From Paracoccus alkanivorans (GTDB taxonomy: Bacteria > Pseudomonadota > Alphaproteobacteria > Rhodobacterales > Rhodobacteraceae), in contig NZ_QOKZ01000001.1 of the NCBI RefSeq assembly GCF_003697785.1, forward strand, positions 682,001 to 746,000: a DNA stretch of 64,000 nucleotides, written 5' to 3'. Of the stretch, positions 1 to 7,861 are shown in pieces. Under the pieces are notes generated by a model. That model was not told the DNA's origin. It saw nothing but the letters and a program-made list of their open reading frames with translations, and did not search any database. How positions within the stretch are numbered: position 1 is the stretch's first letter; each line of letters starts with the position of its first letter. The position numbers and the translations under genes were made by a program.

Positions 1-764
1 GTTTCAGCCGCATCAAGGAGGGTCTCGGCGCCTCGCTGCGCGGATCGCTGATCGGGTTCATCGCCGGAATCCTGCCCGGCGCGGGGGCTTCGCTTGGTGC
101 AGTGATGTCCTACAGCTTTGAAAAACGCATCAGCGACAGGGGCAGTTTCGGCAAGGGCGACCCGCGCGGTGTCGCGGCGCCAGAGGCTGGCAATAACGCG
201 GCCAGCGGAGGCGCACTGATCCCGATGCTGACACTCGGGGTCCCGGGTTCAGGCACCACGGCGGTCATGCTGGCCATGCTCATCTCGCTGAATATCCAGC
301 CGGGGCCGCTTTTGTTCGAGCGCAGCCCGGATCTGGTCTGGGGGCTGGTCGCAGCACTCTACCTGGCCAATTTCGTCCTGCTGATCCTGAACCTGCCGCT
401 GATCGGTCTGTTCACCCGTGTCCTCGGCCTGCCCGCATGGGGACTGATGCCCCTGGTCGTGGCCATCAGCTATCTGGGTGTCTATGCGATCACCCATGCG
501 GCTTTCGACCTGCTGGTAATGGTCGGTTTCGGGGTTCTGGGCTTCGTGCTGCGCAAGCTGGAATTCTCGCTGGTGCCGGTGGTGCTGGGCCTGCTGCTGG
601 GCATGGATATGGAAAACAACCTGCGCCGCGCCCTGTCGATCTCGGGCGGCGATTTCACCATTCTCGTGCAAAGCCCCATCGCCATCGGCATCTACGCGGT
701 GACCGCCGGATTCCTGGTCCTGTCCCTGTGGCTGTCGAAACGGTCCCCGCCCCAGATGGCGTGA
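1..764 (+). CDS. Tripartite tricarboxylate transporter permease, TctA family (C-terminal part)
   Basis: The gene enters from the left edge; the frame is open from base 3 and ends at a TGA at 762-764. The visible part is about 253 residues of a large polytopic membrane subunit. Family signatures are clear: a GFIAGILPGAGA-like stretch near the left edge, then GVAAPEAGNNAASGGALIP, then LTLGVPGSGTTAVML, followed by several hydrophobic helices. TctA proteins form the channel of TTT uptake systems and work with a small TctB membrane protein and a periplasmic TctC binding protein, neither of which is in the window. The substrate cannot be read from the sequence; family members take up carboxylates and some other small acids. 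It converges on the PfkB-type kinase gene with only two bases between the stops. Confidence 0.9.
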   Translation, partial: FSRIKEGLGASLRGSLIGFIAGILPGAGASLGAVMSYSFEKRISDRGSFGKGDPRGVAAPEAGNNAASGGALIPMLTLGVPGSGTTAVMLAMLISLNIQPGPLLFERSPDLVWGLVAALYLANFVLLILNLPLIGLFTRVLGLPAWGLMPLVVAISYLGVYAITHAAFDLLVMVGFGVLGFVLRKLEFSLVPVVLGLLLGMDMENNLRRALSISGGDFTILVQSPIAIGIYAVTAGFLVLSLWLSKRSPPQMA

Positions 765-766
765 TC

Positions 767-1780
767 TCAGCCCGGCATCCTTCCACGGGCCTCTTCCAAC
801 AGGAATGTCCCAAGACCATCCGTTGCCGTCTGCCCTTTCAGGCAGGCCCCGGCGGCATTGCAGGCAAGAGCCAGGCATTCCTCGCGGGACCAGCCCTCGT
901 GAAGCCCGTGGATAATCCCCGCGGCAAAGGCGTCCCCCGCGCCGACCGGGCTGATGATCTGGTCCGCCGGCACCGGTTCCGGGACATGGACATGCGCCTC
1001 GCCCTCCTCCAGCCAGACCGAGCGTTCGGCCGAATGCAGGATGACCGCGCGCCTCACGCCACCCCGGACAAGCGCTTGCGCCGCCCGCACCATTCCGTCG
1101 ACATCGGCGGCGGCAGAGATGCCGATTCCCGTCGCCCGGACCGCCTCGACCTCGTTCAGGAACAGCACGTCGATCTCGGGCAGCGTTCCGAAAACGGTCT
1201 CCCGGTAGGTTTCGCTCTGGGACGAGACCAGATCAACGCAGGTCATCATCCCCTGAGCCCGCGCCTCGGCCAGAACATCCGCCGCGACCGTGCGACCACC
1301 GGGGCCGATCCGGTCCAGCGCGGCAAGCAGGTTCAGATAGCCGAGATAGAAGATCCGCAGTCCCTGCGCGGCCAGCCCGGCCACGTCGATCCGCGCGGGA
1401 TCCAGCAAATCGTTGACCCCGGAATGATAGAAGAAAGTCCGGCTGTCCCCCGGAACATTCATCACATGCGTCTGAGAAGTTGCCGCAGCCCCCGTGCGGC
1501 CGATACGCGAGACGTCCAGGCCAGCCCGCTCGCATAGCAGAAGCATTTCGTCCCCGAGCCCGCCAGCCCCGACCAGCCCGACCGGCACCACGGGATAGCT
1601 CACGCCCATGGCGACCAGATCCGCCGCGACATTGGCCGCGCCTCCTCCCAGCCCGCTGGTCTGGGCAGAGATGCGCACGAGATCGGATTTCTGCGGCCAT
1701 GCCGGGATGTCATGGACGATATCGAGAAGCCAGTTCCCGACGCAGGCCACACCCCGGCGATCGGCTGCGCCCGCACTCAT
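767..1780 (-). CDS. PfkB/ribokinase-family carbohydrate kinase
   Basis: A 337-residue sugar kinase of the ribokinase fold. The N-terminal substrate-site stretch GLGGGAANVA is near residues 44-53, and the PfkB signature PVGAGDAFAAG lies near 278-288, with Asp283 as the expected catalytic base and the preceding glycines as the anion hole. Length is typical of the family. It should phosphorylate a sugar or keto-sugar with ATP in the cytoplasm. It is the last gene of a minus-strand operon and overlaps the upstream isomerase gene by four bases (ATGA), which suggests coupled translation. Sitting after an aldose-ketose isomerase and with two aldolases in the operon, it probably makes a ketose phosphate that an aldolase then cleaves; the exact sugar is unknown. 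Confidence 0.88.
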   Translation of the reverse strand: MSAGAADRRGVACVGNWLLDIVHDIPAWPQKSDLVRISAQTSGLGGGAANVAADLVAMGVSYPVVPVGLVGAGGLGDEMLLLCERAGLDVSRIGRTGAAATSQTHVMNVPGDSRTFFYHSGVNDLLDPARIDVAGLAAQGLRIFYLGYLNLLAALDRIGPGGRTVAADVLAEARAQGMMTCVDLVSSQSETYRETVFGTLPEIDVLFLNEVEAVRATGIGISAAADVDGMVRAAQALVRGGVRRAVILHSAERSVWLEEGEAHVHVPEPVPADQIISPVGAGDAFAAGIIHGLHEGWSREECLALACNAAGACLKGQTATDGLGTFLLEEARGRMPG

Positions 1781-2448
1781 CCGCCACCTCCCTCGTTCCA
1801 GAGCAGCCGATGGGGTGATTCGTCCTCCTCGATCTCGCTGAAACGCCCCAGGGCCTCGAGGAAGAAATTATCGCCCCGGTCGTCATTGCACTGGCTGACC
1901 TCGGCCACGAAAACCGGCTTACCCTCGCCCCAGAACCGATGCTGCAATCCGCGCGGTATGGTGATCGCCTGCCCCGCCCGTAACCGGTGAACGCGCCCAT
2001 GTGCCGGAAACTCCCCGCCATCGATCCGGACCCTGTCGGCAACCGGCTCGCCGCTGAGCGGCTCCACCTGCCCTTCGCGCGAAAATTCGACGCAAAGCGT
2101 GCCGCCGCCACGCACGATGATATCCTCAAGCTTCATACGATGCGCATGAAAGGGTGTTTCCTGACCGACGCCGACGAAAAGCAATTTCTCGGCATAGGGG
2201 CGCTCTCCCTCGGCGCCGTAAAGCCCGTTGCGCGCGCAGAACAGCACCAGCCCCCTTTTGTCGAACCGTCCCTGACCGAAATCGGTGACATCCCAGCCAA
2301 TCTGGCGTTCGGACAGCCACGCGCTGCGTTCGGGATTGGCCGCGTGATCTGCCGGAGTCCAACTTGCGAAATCCGGCATCGCCCATGCATGTTCGGCCAG
2401 TTGCGCCTCGGCCCGGCGGATGGTCGCGTTGATCTGCGATCTCTTCAT
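1777..2448 (-). CDS. D-lyxose/D-mannose isomerase-like cupin protein
   Basis: A 223-residue single-domain cupin that looks like the D-lyxose ketol-isomerase family (DUF1498 type). The metal-binding motif HAHRMKLED spans residues 101-109, giving His101, His103 and Glu108; a second cupin motif supplies His170 in IPRGLQHRFW. The C-terminal EVSQCNDDRGDN stretch (183-194) is also typical. Such enzymes interconvert D-lyxose and D-xylulose or D-mannose and D-fructose with Mn2+. The gene overlaps both neighbours by four bases (the PfkB kinase downstream and the Gfo/Idh oxidoreductase upstream), so it is firmly part of the operon. Specificity could differ from lyxose; the family assignment is good, the substrate is inference. 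Confidence 0.83.
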   Translation of the reverse strand: MKRSQINATIRRAEAQLAEHAWAMPDFASWTPADHAANPERSAWLSERQIGWDVTDFGQGRFDKRGLVLFCARNGLYGAEGERPYAEKLLFVGVGQETPFHAHRMKLEDIIVRGGGTLCVEFSREGQVEPLSGEPVADRVRIDGGEFPAHGRVHRLRAGQAITIPRGLQHRFWGEGKPVFVAEVSQCNDDRGDNFFLEALGRFSEIEEDESPHRLLWNEGGGG

Positions 2449-3590
2449 CGCGCATACTCCACATCTACAACCCTGTTTTCCCTGCCCGACTCCAGCGCGG
2501 CCGTCAGGATCGCGTGATGTTCCGCCGCCTCATCGGGTGTCGCGCAGTGGAACCCCCGCGCATCGCCCCCGGCAAGTTCATCCACGAAAGCCGCCCACAT
2601 CTGCTGGATCGCATCGGTAAAGCCGAACTCGAAGATCCCGCCGGTGATCGCCGGAAAAAGCGACTGATAGCCCAAGTCCTCGACCTGCCAGCACTGTGCT
2701 CCGCCTCGCGCATAGCGCATGAAACGCCATTGCCGGGGCGACTTGGTGGTGAACTCGGCAGAACCTTCCATGCCCAGCACCCGGATCGACCAGGTGTTGG
2801 ATTCACCCGGCGCGATGCGCCATGTCTTCAGGACCAGCGGAAAGGCCGCCGCGCCGGTGCCCACGGTTCCGGTGATCGTCGCGTTGTCCCAGGTTTCGCA
2901 GGGCACGCGGGCCCCACTGGCATCGGGCCGGGTCGCCACCCGTTTCACAAGGCTGGCATGGACCGAATGCGGTTTCCAGCCAAGCCGCAGCGGCACATGG
3001 CAGACATGCATGCCCAGATCGCCCATGCAGCCATAGGCACCGTTCACATCTACCATCCGCTTCCAGTTGATCGGCTTGTCCGGATTGATATCGGAGGAAT
3101 GCAGAAAGGCGCATTCGACCTCGATGATCTCGCCCAGGGCACCGGAACGCGCGAAATCGATGACCTTCTGCGCACCGGGATAGAACGGCATTTCGGAGGA
3201 ACAGCGCACCAGCTGCCCCTCCCGCCCGTGAAGCAAGGCCATGATCGCCGCATTCTGGCCCCGGTCCATGCCGAAGGGTTTTTCTCCCAGCAGGTGTTTC
3301 CCGGAGGCAATTATATCGGAATATATTCCGGCATGAAGCATATGCGGCACAGCGCAATAGACGGCTTCGACCTCGTCATTGGCCAGAAGCGTGGTATGGT
3401 CCGTGGTTTTCTGCCGCACCGAGGGCAAATGGTCGGAATACCAGTCCATCAGCGCCGGGTTGGTGTCGCAGACCGCCACGATCTCGGGACGGGCCCGCAT
3501 GTCCTGCAGATGCATCCAGCGTGCAGAGGCAGAAGCGAATTCGCGGCCCATGAGGCCGCATCCGATGATACCGAAACCTATGTTTCGCAT
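2445..3590 (-). CDS. Gfo/Idh/MocA family NAD(P)-dependent oxidoreductase
   Basis: A 381-residue two-domain oxidoreductase. The Rossmann motif GCGLMG is at residues 10-15 and the family's EKPFG motif at 103-107, where the lysine takes part in catalysis and cofactor binding. The C-terminal half is the mixed sheet domain of the family. Members oxidise or reduce a hydroxyl of sugars, inositols or sugar acids with NAD(P). It overlaps the isomerase gene by four bases and begins three bases after the stop of the DhnA-type aldolase gene, so all three are one transcript. In this operon it probably oxidises the incoming sugar or a pathway intermediate; no particular substrate can be named from sequence alone. 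Confidence 0.88.
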   Translation of the reverse strand: MRNIGFGIIGCGLMGREFASASARWMHLQDMRARPEIVAVCDTNPALMDWYSDHLPSVRQKTTDHTTLLANDEVEAVYCAVPHMLHAGIYSDIIASGKHLLGEKPFGMDRGQNAAIMALLHGREGQLVRCSSEMPFYPGAQKVIDFARSGALGEIIEVECAFLHSSDINPDKPINWKRMVDVNGAYGCMGDLGMHVCHVPLRLGWKPHSVHASLVKRVATRPDASGARVPCETWDNATITGTVGTGAAAFPLVLKTWRIAPGESNTWSIRVLGMEGSAEFTTKSPRQWRFMRYARGGAQCWQVEDLGYQSLFPAITGGIFEFGFTDAIQQMWAAFVDELAGGDARGFHCATPDEAAEHHAILTAALESGRENRVVDVEYAR

Positions 3591-3593
3591 GGC

Positions 3594-4418
3594 TCAGCCC
3601 AGCTTTGCCATGGCGGCATCCACCGTGGCGTCCTCATGCACGATGGCCATCAGCGCGGCGGTCATGCCTGCCGGGTTCTCGTGGTGAATGACATTGCGGC
3701 CATAGACGATGCCCCGCGCACCCTGCTCCATCAATATCCTGGTGCGAGACAGGATCTCGCGATCCGGGACCTTGCCGCCGCCGCGCACCAGCACGGGAAT
3801 GTTCTGAGCGATCTCGATCACCCGGTGATATTCGCCCGGATCGTCGCAAGGATCGGCCTTGATGATATCCGCCCCCAACTCGACCGCCTGACGCACCAAT
3901 GGCAGGATCCGGTCGATATCGCCATCAACCATGTATCCGCCCTTCGAATTGTCCTGCATGACCAGCGGCTCGACCATCAGCGGCATACCGGCATCGTCGC
4001 AGGCGGGCTTCAGCCGGTTGATATTGCGGATGCAGGCATGAAACAGTTCGGGCTCATCAGGCAGCATGAGCAGGTTCACCACCACGCAGGCCGCGTCCAG
4101 CCGCACCGCCTGCTCCACCGGGCGGTCGATAACCTCCGAGAACAGCTTGCGCGGCAGCGGCGTGCCATAGACATTGGCGATATCGGTTCGCAGCACCAGC
4201 GCGGGCCGGTCCCTGCCGGGCCGGGCCTGCAGGAGCGGCGCGGTCCCCGGCGGCAACTGGATCGCGTCGGGCCGGGCCGAGGCGACGGTCTCGATCGCCG
4301 AGGCCATGTTCTCGATCCCGCCGAGAAAGCTGCGTTCATTGAACATGCCGTGATCGATGGCCACGTCGAAGCAATTGCCCGAGGGGCCGAAAAGCCGGTT
4401 CATCCGCGCCTGTTTCAT
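3594..4418 (-). CDS. Class I aldolase of the DhnA/LsrF type (FbaB-like)
   Basis: A TIM-barrel class I aldolase of 274 residues. I chose the start at 4418 because a strong GGAGGAGAC ribosome site lies five bases before it; a further in-frame ATG at 4430 would place that site inside the gene. An early VAIDHGMF stretch matches the DhnA family, and the likely Schiff-base lysine is in ADIIKADPCDD (Lys187 from this start). A phosphate-binding LVRGGGKV loop follows near the end. Family members cleave fructose 1,6-bisphosphate or process phosphorylated autoinducer and related ketose phosphates. The same operon encodes a second, unrelated-looking class I aldolase (6838-7743), so the two probably act on different phosphorylated intermediates. 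Confidence 0.82.
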   Translation of the reverse strand: MKQARMNRLFGPSGNCFDVAIDHGMFNERSFLGGIENMASAIETVASARPDAIQLPPGTAPLLQARPGRDRPALVLRTDIANVYGTPLPRKLFSEVIDRPVEQAVRLDAACVVVNLLMLPDEPELFHACIRNINRLKPACDDAGMPLMVEPLVMQDNSKGGYMVDGDIDRILPLVRQAVELGADIIKADPCDDPGEYHRVIEIAQNIPVLVRGGGKVPDREILSRTRILMEQGARGIVYGRNVIHHENPAGMTAALMAIVHEDATVDAAMAKLG

Positions 4419-4513
4419 GTCTCCTCCCATGAAAGCCGGTTTCGTTCACATCCCGCGGGGATCGCTTGCCGCTCTTATGGCCGCCATTCCCCGTTCCGGG
4501 TTCGCCGTGCATA

Positions 4514-5242
4514 TCAGCAGGCGGTATACCCGCCGTCAATCGGCAGCGCGACCCCGCTGATCATCGAGGCGCCCTCGCTTAACAAAAAGGCGATGGGCGC
4601 GGCGATCTCGGCTTCGGTCGCCCAACGGCCCAGGGGCATCTGTTTCAGGAATGGGCCCTCGATCTCGGGACGCCCCCAATACCAGGCCGACATCGGAGTC
4701 ATCACCACGGTCGGATGCACCCCGTTCACCCGAATCCCGTGCGGCCCCAGCTCCAGCGCCGAGACCCGGGTGATATTGTCGAGCGCGGCCTTGGAGGCCC
4801 CGTAGGAGATATGCCCCCTCAGCGCCACAAGCGCGGCCTGGCTCGAGACATTGACGATGGCTCCGCCCCGGCCAAGGCGGATCATGCTGCGCGAGGCGTA
4901 TTTGGTGACCAGCAGCGCACCGCGCGCATTGATCGAGATGACCTTGTCGAAGACCGATATGTCGGTTTCCATCGGCGTGGCGATCTCGCCGCCGAAACCA
5001 CCGCAATTCACGACGCCCCAAAGATCGAGATCACCCAATGCGTCCTTGACGCTTTCCTCCGATGTCAGATCGAAAGCCAAGATGCGGCAGCCACTTTCTT
5101 TCGCCAGCGCCGCCAGCTTGTCCCGGTCCCGGCCAGCGGCGATGACATCCGCCCCCTTTTCGCGCAGCAGCCGCACCGTGGCCCCGCCGATCCCGCCGCT
5201 GGCACCGGTGACCAGGATAGGCCCCTTGTCGTAATCAGCCAT
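4514..5242 (-). CDS. Short-chain dehydrogenase/reductase (carbonyl/polyol reductase-like)
   Basis: A 242-residue classical SDR. The cofactor loop TGASGGIGG is at residues 12-20, NVSSQ near 131-135 gives the catalytic serine, and YGASK gives Tyr147 and Lys151. The usual C-terminal IDGGYTAC ending is present. The VVNCGG sequence near 77-82 replaces the common NNAG and, with the short length, recalls the L-xylulose/dicarbonyl reductase branch. It should interconvert a polyol and a ketose with NAD(P)H. It lies in the minus-strand operon, with an 83-base space to the coding part of the following aldolase gene and about 146 bases to the P-loop kinase gene before it. Confidence 0.87.
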   Translation of the reverse strand: MADYDKGPILVTGASGGIGGATVRLLREKGADVIAAGRDRDKLAALAKESGCRILAFDLTSEESVKDALGDLDLWGVVNCGGFGGEIATPMETDISVFDKVISINARGALLVTKYASRSMIRLGRGGAIVNVSSQAALVALRGHISYGASKAALDNITRVSALELGPHGIRVNGVHPTVVMTPMSAWYWGRPEIEGPFLKQMPLGRWATEAEIAAPIAFLLSEGASMISGVALPIDGGYTAC

Positions 5243-5388
5243 GAAACTCCTCCTCCCTGCCGGGCTGCCTCAGTATTCGATCAGATAATCCATCGCCACG
5301 CTCCCTCGATAGCGGTCCAGCGATTGGACAGGGCCTGTCGCTCGATCCGGCAAATGTCCCGGCCATATCCGCAGGCCCCACCAGGCTC

Positions 5389-5952
5389 TTATTCACCATC
5401 ACGCGCCTCGATGCCCAACGCCACCAAGATCCGCATCGGTATATCCGGCGGCATGGGGGCCGCTCCATCGACCTCGATCACCGGCCCCAATGCCATCGGG
5501 CGGGCGCGCTGCGCCAATTGGTAAAGCTCGTCAGCATAAGAGGCAGGCAAATGACCGGCATGGCGGGCGGCGGAGCGGCTGCGATAACGCTCGGCCGCCA
5601 AAGCCGGGGCGATCGTGACCCAGATCTCGACGGCACGATCGATCCGCGCGCGGGCCAGATGCTCGCGCAGCACATCTGCTGGCTGGAACCCGTGCCAGGC
5701 ATCGATCACCGGCAATAGGCGATCCGGAAACCCGGCGATGGAATTGAAGATCGCGTGATAACTCGCCCGCCCCAGCATACGGTTATGTTCCCGGTCACCG
5801 GTGCCGATATGTGCGAACAGCCCCTCCTTGACGGTATCGAGGCCAAGCGGCACCGCTGGCACACCCGCAGCGACAAGTCCCCGGACAATATTACGGGACA
5901 GCGTGGATTTGCCGCTGGCGGGCACGCCGTTGACCAGAACCGCCCGCCTCAT
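5389..5952 (-). CDS. P-loop kinase-like ATPase (AAA_33 type)
   Basis: A 187-residue protein whose only clear motif is a Walker A, GVPASGKST at residues 9-17, right after a first hydrophobic strand. The rest resembles small ATP-dependent kinases of the AAA_33/shikimate-kinase-like group, with an arginine-rich segment (ERYRSRSAARH) near 125-135 that could be the lid. It overlaps the ROK kinase gene by four bases, so the two are coupled. A small-molecule kinase acting on a sugar or sugar acid is a reasonable guess; adenylylsulfate-kinase-like folds look similar. No function can be fixed from sequence. The roughly 146 bases after its stop and before the next gene hold no gene that I can support. 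Confidence 0.7.
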   Translation of the reverse strand: MRRAVLVNGVPASGKSTLSRNIVRGLVAAGVPAVPLGLDTVKEGLFAHIGTGDREHNRMLGRASYHAIFNSIAGFPDRLLPVIDAWHGFQPADVLREHLARARIDRAVEIWVTIAPALAAERYRSRSAARHAGHLPASYADELYQLAQRARPMALGPVIEVDGAAPMPPDIPMRILVALGIEARDGE

Positions 5953-6854
5953 GCCGAGCGCACCGGCCGGAGCGATGCCGGGCTCCCGAACGCGGCCAGC
6001 CCCGCCCCGATCACCCCGGCATCATCGCCAAGCCGGGCCGCTTCGACAGGCAGGGGAAACCATGCCCCGGCAGAGGACAGGCGCGACAACGCCATGGCCA
6101 TTTCGTGCCCCAGGCCGCCGCCAAGGAGGATCAACCGGGGATCCACGACAGCAACCAATGTCTCCAGCGCCCGGCGCAAAGGCGCGGCCCATGCCTCCAG
6201 CAGTGCCGAGGCCCGCGCGTCGCCCGCATCGGCCCGCGCCAGCAACTCGCCGGCTCGTGTTCCGGCAGGCAGCCCCGCCTCGGCAATCAGCGCGCCCAAG
6301 GCAGTGCCTGAGCTGAATGTCTCGACACAGCCGCGCCGGCCGCAATTGCATTGCGGCCCATCGCCCGAAACGACGATGTGACCGAACTGGCCCGACAGGC
6401 CGCCGCCATACCACGGAACACCGTCCTGCAGCATGGCGCCCCCGATGCCGGTCCCTATCGTGACCATCAGGATCAGCCCCTTGCAGCCGTCGCCACGCAC
6501 CCGCCCTTCGGCGATCAGAGCCATGGTGGCGTCGTTCTCGATCCGCACCGGCAGCCCTGTCTGGTCACGCAGCCGTGCCGCAATATCGAGACCGGCGATA
6601 TCCAGATACCCGGCCGAGCGGATTTGCTGCACCGCCCCGTCCACGCGGCCGGGAATACCGATTCCGACCGCCACGCTGGTATCGTTCCTCAGCGCATCCA
6701 CCAGCCGCGAAACCTGATCCGCGAAACCATCGCGATCCCGGCGGACGGGCTCGGCGATGCGGTCGGCAAGTTCGCCATCCGGCGTGATCCGGGCCGCACG
6801 GATACGGGTTCCTCCCACATCCACGCCGATCGCGGTGTCAGCCCTTGTCCGCAT
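5949..6854 (-). CDS. ROK family sugar kinase
   Basis: A 301-residue ROK protein without an N-terminal DNA-binding domain, so an enzyme rather than a repressor. The phosphate-binding DVGGTR is at residues 12-17, END with catalytic Asp108 at 106-108, TIGTGIGGA at 132-140, and the zinc motif GH...CNCGRRGC with His159, Cys169, Cys171 and Cys176. ROK kinases phosphorylate hexoses such as glucose, fructose, allose or N-acetylmannosamine, usually at the terminal hydroxyl. It overlaps the preceding LacD-like aldolase gene by 17 bases and the P-loop gene by four. Three kinase genes (this, the P-loop protein and PfkB) in one operon suggest more than one phosphorylation step or substrate. Confidence 0.88.
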   Translation of the reverse strand: MRTRADTAIGVDVGGTRIRAARITPDGELADRIAEPVRRDRDGFADQVSRLVDALRNDTSVAVGIGIPGRVDGAVQQIRSAGYLDIAGLDIAARLRDQTGLPVRIENDATMALIAEGRVRGDGCKGLILMVTIGTGIGGAMLQDGVPWYGGGLSGQFGHIVVSGDGPQCNCGRRGCVETFSSGTALGALIAEAGLPAGTRAGELLARADAGDARASALLEAWAAPLRRALETLVAVVDPRLILLGGGLGHEMAMALSRLSSAGAWFPLPVEAARLGDDAGVIGAGLAAFGSPASLRPVRSA

Positions 6855-7743
6855 GACGGTTCAAGACATCCTGAATCTGTTTCAGCCGGTCGCTGGCGAT
6901 ATTCTCCAGCCTGTCCTCGTGGATCTTGGGATCAAGCGAGATGCAGTCCTTCCACAATGCCCGCCCGGCAATCACACCGGAAGCCCCGTTTTGCATCGCG
7001 GTCTCGACCTGCCCGATGAAAGTCTCGTGATCGACCCCTGCGGACAGCACCGCCCAGGGCACATCCCGGCACAGAGCGGTAATGCGGGCGCAGGCCTCTG
7101 CCGTGCCCGGATAGGGCAGTTTCAGCACTTTCGAACCCAGTTCCAACGAGATGCGCGCGCTTTCCACGATCAGGCCGGGGAAAGCCTCGCGATAGGCCTC
7201 GTCGCTTTCGCCCTCAAGCTGGTAGGTCAGGATCTCGACGACCAGCAGCAGGTCCTCGGCGGCAAAATCGGCGATGCAATCGCGGATGATGCCGATATTC
7301 ACCTCGTTCGCCTCCGGGCGATCAGGACGGAGATAGACCATCAGCTTGGCCCCGGTTCCGCCCAGTTCGCGCACCCGGCGGGCGGTCACGCCCGGCACGA
7401 GTTTCGAGATGCGATAGCTATTCCTGTCGGTATCCCAGCCCGAGGCGTCGAGACCGATCAGCAAGCCGGTGTCCCGCGCCAGGATACCTTGGTCGACCAC
7501 CGCCGGCACGGCGCAGACGGCATCCAGAAGCACACAAGAGGCCTTGTTCGCCAGATGCCGCACGATGCCGGACTTGACCACGCCCAAGGCCGCCTCGTCG
7601 ATGGCGGCCTGCGCATCGGGCGTATCGGCCAGAACCTTGCGCATCCCGCCGCGCTGATCGCAGGCAACCACCATCATCAGCCCGTTATCCCCGCATATCT
7701 GCTGATATCCACGCAGTTCGGATGTGGTCATCATTCTGGTCAT
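6838..7743 (-). CDS. LacD/YihT-like class I tagatose-bisphosphate-type aldolase
   Basis: A TIM-barrel protein of 301 residues from the chosen start. The start at 7743 follows a GACGAGGA stretch at normal distance; an ATG at 7791 is possible but has no visible ribosome site. ACDQRGGMRK (residues 28-37) is the hallmark of the LacD/YihT aldolase family, and KVLKLPYP near 205-211 carries the expected Schiff-base lysine (Lys208). Family members cleave tagatose 1,6-bisphosphate, fructose 1,6-bisphosphate, or 6-deoxy-6-sulfofructose 1-phosphate. It is the first gene of the eight-gene operon, about 100 bases downstream of a palindromic operator candidate (7845-7860). The other sulfoquinovose genes are not evident, so the substrate stays open. 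Confidence 0.82.
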   Translation of the reverse strand: MTRMMTTSELRGYQQICGDNGLMMVVACDQRGGMRKVLADTPDAQAAIDEAALGVVKSGIVRHLANKASCVLLDAVCAVPAVVDQGILARDTGLLIGLDASGWDTDRNSYRISKLVPGVTARRVRELGGTGAKLMVYLRPDRPEANEVNIGIIRDCIADFAAEDLLLVVEILTYQLEGESDEAYREAFPGLIVESARISLELGSKVLKLPYPGTAEACARITALCRDVPWAVLSAGVDHETFIGQVETAMQNGASGVIAGRALWKDCISLDPKIHEDRLENIASDRLKQIQDVLNRHADKG

Positions 7744-7844
7744 TCGGAGTCCTCGTCCCGGAGTTTCCATCGGTCCGGCAACCAGCCGCACCCTTGGCTG
7801 TCCAAGCAGTAGCCCCGGTGAAATTCCAGTTCAACAATTTTTTG

Positions 7845-7860
7845 CTGAAATTTATTTCAG
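7845..7860. promoter_or_regulatory. Candidate SorC-type operator upstream of the eight-gene sugar operon
   Basis: CTGAAA-TTTA-TTTCAG is a perfect 6+6 inverted repeat lying just past the stop of the SorC regulator gene and about 100 bases before the first aldolase gene. Its 12-bp core GAAATTTATTTC recurs exactly (reverse complement) at 14181-14192 before the ABC transporter genes, and as GAAATATGTTTC at 8816-8827 before the SorC gene. Binding by the neighbouring SorC protein is inferred from position. Confidence 0.6.
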
Positions 7861-7861
7861 A

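Noticed and set aside
2514..4805. A 763-codon plus-strand frame
   Set aside because: Antisense to the Gfo/Idh, aldolase and SDR genes, which have clear motifs and coupled starts.
767..7743. Assignment of the operon as a sulfoquinovose (sulfo-EMP) pathway because of the YihT-like aldolase
   Set aside because: The typical YihS isomerase, YihU reductase and sulfonate exporter are not evident; the LacD-like family also includes tagatose- and fructose-bisphosphate aldolases.
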